From Pseudomonas sp. MIACH (GTDB lineage: Bacteria; Pseudomonadota; Gammaproteobacteria; Pseudomonadales; Pseudomonadaceae), in contig NZ_LHVO01000018.1 of assembly GCF_001269925.1 (NCBI RefSeq), positions 186,001 through 250,000 of the forward strand: a stretch of 64,000 bases of DNA. Direction: 5' to 3'. The translations under genes and the position numbers were made by a program. The notes under the pieces were generated by a model. That model was not told the DNA's origin, ran no database searches, and saw only the letters and a list, made by a program, of their open reading frames with translations. This document shows, in pieces, positions 63,211 through 64,000 of the stretch; positions within the stretch are counted from its first letter, which is position 1, and each line of letters starts with the position of its first letter.

Positions 63211-64000
63211 ATGAGTGAAGCCAAACTTCAATCCCTGCACTTCGCGGATGCCCCGCGGATTATCTCCGGCGAACTGCCCGGCCCCAAAACCCGCGAAGCC
63301 CTGGCGCTGTCGGCGAGTACCGAGTCGATGGCACGCGGCGGCGGACGCATGCCGATCGCCATGGACCGCGCCTTCGGTGCGACCTTCAAAGACCCGGACG
63401 GCAACACTTACATCGACCTGTCCGCCGGCGTCGGTGTCAGCAGCGTAGGTCGCTGCCACCCCAAAGTGGTGCAGGCGATTCGCGAACAGTCCGAAGTGCT
63501 GATGCACGCCCTGGAAATCAACAGCACCCGGCGTACCGAGCTGGCTGCCAAGTTGTCCGAAATCGCGCCCGAGGGGTTGCGTGGCGACTGCATCACCTTC
63601 TTCACGCAAAGCGGCAGTGATGCCCTGGAAGCCGCGATCAAGTTCGCCAAGCGCATCACCGGGCGGCACCAGATCATCGCCTTCCACGGTGGCTACCACG
63701 GTGTGTGGAACGCTTCGGGCTCGCTGACCACCGGCACGGCCTACCGCAAGGGCTTTGGTGCGCAGATGGGCGGCGTGATTCACGCCCCCTACCCTTACGC
63801 CTACCGCTTCCCCTTCGACACCACCCACAAAAGCGCCGAGCAGATCGCCGGCGAGTACATCGATTACCTGTTGAACACGCCGTACACCGCCGCCGATGAC
63901 GTGGCGGCCGTGATTGTGGAACCGGTACAGGGCGAAGGCGGCTACGTGCCGCCTTCGCCGGAATTCCTGCAATTGCTGCGCAAGGCCTGCGACCGCAGCG
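63211..64000 (+). CDS. Class III (omega) aminotransferase, 3' end beyond the window
   Basis: The open frame from ATG 63211 runs past the window end, giving 263 residues. It shows GNTYIDLSAGVGVSSVGRCHPKVV and FFTQSGSDALEAAIKFAKR (the PLP-phosphate region), GYHGVWN and IVEPVQGEGGY, the signatures of fold-type I class III aminotransferases (GABA, beta-alanine or diamine type). The Lys Schiff base would lie beyond the edge. It is divergent from the AraC gene and carries a copy of the shared box. It would turn a terminal amine into an aldehyde. Confidence 0.9.
   Translation, partial: MSEAKLQSLHFADAPRIISGELPGPKTREALALSASTESMARGGGRMPIAMDRAFGATFKDPDGNTYIDLSAGVGVSSVGRCHPKVVQAIREQSEVLMHALEINSTRRTELAAKLSEIAPEGLRGDCITFFTQSGSDALEAAIKFAKRITGRHQIIAFHGGYHGVWNASGSLTTGTAYRKGFGAQMGGVIHAPYPYAYRFPFDTTHKSAEQIAGEYIDYLLNTPYTAADDVAAVIVEPVQGEGGYVPPSPEFLQLLRKACDRS

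Noticed and set aside
1..64000. CRISPR arrays, tRNA, rRNA, complete insertion sequences or prophage
   Set aside because: No regularly spaced repeats, no cloverleaf or rRNA-like stretches and no intact transposase were seen; only IS relics.

Overview
The window looks like a chromosomal segment of a Pseudomonas of the P. fluorescens group. The evidence is the high G+C with strong third-position bias, an arn operon fused to ugd, a DUF2790 protein, a REP pair with a GGCGAGCGGGCTTG core, and many paralogous AraC, MFS and aldehyde dehydrogenase genes. I saw no rRNA, tRNA or CRISPR array.

Layout. (1) 1-7.8 kb, minus strand: lipid A L-Ara4N operon arnC-arnA-arnD-arnT-arnE-arnF-ugd with 4-base (once 1-base) overlaps, followed by the first codons of another membrane protein. 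arnB is not in its usual place upstream of arnC. (2) 8.2-14.3 kb: a secreted unknown protein, a lone tyrosine recombinase, a REP pair, an SDR, a Bcr/CflA transporter and a chemoreceptor. (3) 14.3-19.3 kb: a 2-deoxyribose cluster with kinase, permease, DUF4432 protein, DeoR repressor and deoC. It carries three copies of one operator, TGTTA-N6-TAAC(A/G). (4) 19.3-33.3 kb: a patchwork segment. It opens with decayed genes (acetyltransferase, IS5-type transposase, LysR regulator) and is bracketed by two 39-bp near-identical repeats. It holds an SDR with a divergent AraC gene, a two-component system, a DUF2790/CcdA-TlpA pair, and a six-gene operon of two epoxide-hydrolase-like enzymes, cytochrome P460, a small hydrolase, creatininase-like and aldehyde dehydrogenase genes. 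A direct repeat TGTAT-N5-TGTATC links the two-component locus to that operon. (5) 33.3-38.2 kb: an amine or amino-acid oxidation operon (cyclodeaminase-like, RidA-like, FAD oxidoreductase, hydrolase) with a divergent AraC gene. (6) 38.3-41.7 kb: a BaeSR-like two-component system, two small proteins and an ABC exporter membrane domain without ATPase. (7) 41.7-52.1 kb: an eight-gene operon that looks like aromatic catabolism (ThDP decarboxylase, ALDH, SDR, Asp-box propeller, VOC protein, DUF1185 protein, flavin hydroxylase, hydratase), with a divergent IclR gene and a downstream AraC gene. (8) 52.1-64 kb: porin, ALDH, APC permease, chemoreceptor, MFS pump, a second near-identical APC permease, an AraC regulator and a class III aminotransferase cut by the window end.

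The most interesting system is region 8. A GCCGATTTGGGATA-like box sits before both permeases, the chemoreceptor and the aminotransferase. I infer one AraC/EutR-type regulon that covers sensing, outer- and inner-membrane uptake, transamination and aldehyde oxidation of an unknown amine. Everything here is read by eye; no database search was run.
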